From: Taudactylus pleione
Lineage: Eukaryota > Chordata > Amphibia > Anura > Myobatrachidae
Direction of reading: 5' to 3'
DNA: 64,000 nt
Assembly (NCBI GenBank): GCA_031769625.1
Contig: JAUIMM010000200.1
Location: 53,032,001 to 53,096,000, forward strand
Part shown: positions 63,334-64,000 of the stretch, piece by piece
Numbering within the stretch: position 1 is the stretch's first letter
How the letters are laid out: each line of letters opens with the position of its first letter
The notes under the pieces: model-generated
Seen by the model: only the letters and a program-made list of their open reading frames with translations
The model's database searches: none
Told to the model about the DNA's origin: nothing
Program-made: the position numbers and the translations under genes

Positions 63334-64000
63334 TGCAGCCTCCCCCCTATGCCCTTTATGCAGCCTCTCCCCTATGCCCTTTATGCAGCCTCTCCCCTAT
63401 GCCCTTTATGCAGCCTCCCCCTCTATGCCCTTTATGCAGCACCCCCATGCCTTGTATGCAGCCTCCCCCCCATGCCCTGTATGCAGCCTCCCCACCTGTG
63501 CCCTTTCTGCAGCACCCCCCTATGCCCTTTATGCAGCTTCCCCCCCTATGCCCTTTATGCAGCACCCCCCCTATGCCCTTTATGCAGCCTCCCCCCTATG
63601 CCCTTTATGCAGCACCCCCATGCCTTGTATGCAGCCTCCCCCCCATGCCCTGTATGCAGCCTCCCCCCCTATGCCCTTTATGCAGCACCCCCATGCCTTG
63701 TATGCAGCCTCCCCCCTATGCCCTTTATGCAGCCTCCCCCCATGCCCTTTATGCAGCCTCCCCCCCTATGCCCTTTATGCAGCACCCCCATGCCTTGTAT
63801 GCAGCCTCCCCCCTATGCCCTTTATGCAGCCTCCCCCCTATGCCCTTTATGCAGCACCCCCATGCCTTGTATGCAGCCTCCCCCCTATGCCCTTTATGCA
63901 GCCTCCCCCCCATGCCCTTTATGCAGCACCCCCCTATGCCCTTTATGCAGCCTCCCCCCTATGCCCTTTATGCAGCCTCCCCATGCCTTGTATGCAGCCT
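63334..64000. repeat. 24-26-bp minisatellite, runs off the right end
   Basis: CCCTTTATGCAGCCTCCCCC with CTATG, about 27 units in the window; variants have GCACCCCCATGCCTTGTATG. It lies within the presumed intron upstream of the Myb-like exon. Confidence 0.95.

Overview
This window looks like intergenic DNA from a large, transposon-packed vertebrate genome, most likely an anuran amphibian. I infer this from the element mix: Penelope-like elements with GIY-YIG ends, two L1-type LINEs, HARBI1-type Harbinger, hAT, Tc1 and mariner transposons, a Helitron, a Ty3/Gypsy-like LTR element and many MITEs of amphibian style. I found no host protein-coding gene, rRNA, tRNA or CRISPR array. The species cannot be fixed from the sequence alone.

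Layout. 1-5 kb: a hAT-type non-autonomous element full of short tandem repeats, a broken mariner, GATA repeats and an AT-rich MITE. 5.3-7.8 kb: a dead Penelope-like element (PLE1) with a hammerhead-ribozyme-like motif. 8.0-9.6 kb: two MITEs. 10.0-11.8 kb: a rearranged hAT relic. 12.2-19.8 kb: a nest of insertions. An old repeat is split by hAT-A (perfect 8-bp duplication), which holds hAT-B (perfect 8-bp duplication) and PLE2. PLE2 is a head-to-head inverted pair with 1,338-bp arms that align without any net indel and are about 99.7 % identical by eye. 20-27 kb: MITEs, minisatellites and a MITE-in-MITE. 27-31.7 kb: an L1 relic split by a third PLE piece. 32.6-35.6 kb: hAT and Harbinger-like MITEs. 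37.2-42.4 kb: a young LTR retrotransposon (5-bp duplication ACACA) carrying only gag-like sequence, inserted into an older mariner gene. 43.2-46.0 kb: a second L1 relic split by a MITE. 46.0-47.3 kb: a Helitron. 47.4-49.8 kb: a Tigger-like element and three MITEs. 54.7-55.7 kb: a Tc1 relic. 57.3-63.3 kb: a Harbinger element with an apparently intact two-exon transposase and a broken Myb/SANT-like partner gene. A 24-26-bp minisatellite runs off the right end.

The most unusual structure is a class of MITEs made almost entirely of consecutive palindromes, up to a dozen hairpins end to end. It occurs in at least three families with different termini. Where target duplications can be read they are 3-bp AT-rich (TAA, TAT, AAT), as expected for PIF/Harbinger. 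The intact Harbinger transposase at 57.7-60.0 kb is therefore a candidate, unproven driver. PLE2 also carries repeated CRE plus X-box (RFX) motif pairs and a hammerhead-like motif in which the C3-G8 pair is replaced by U3-A8.
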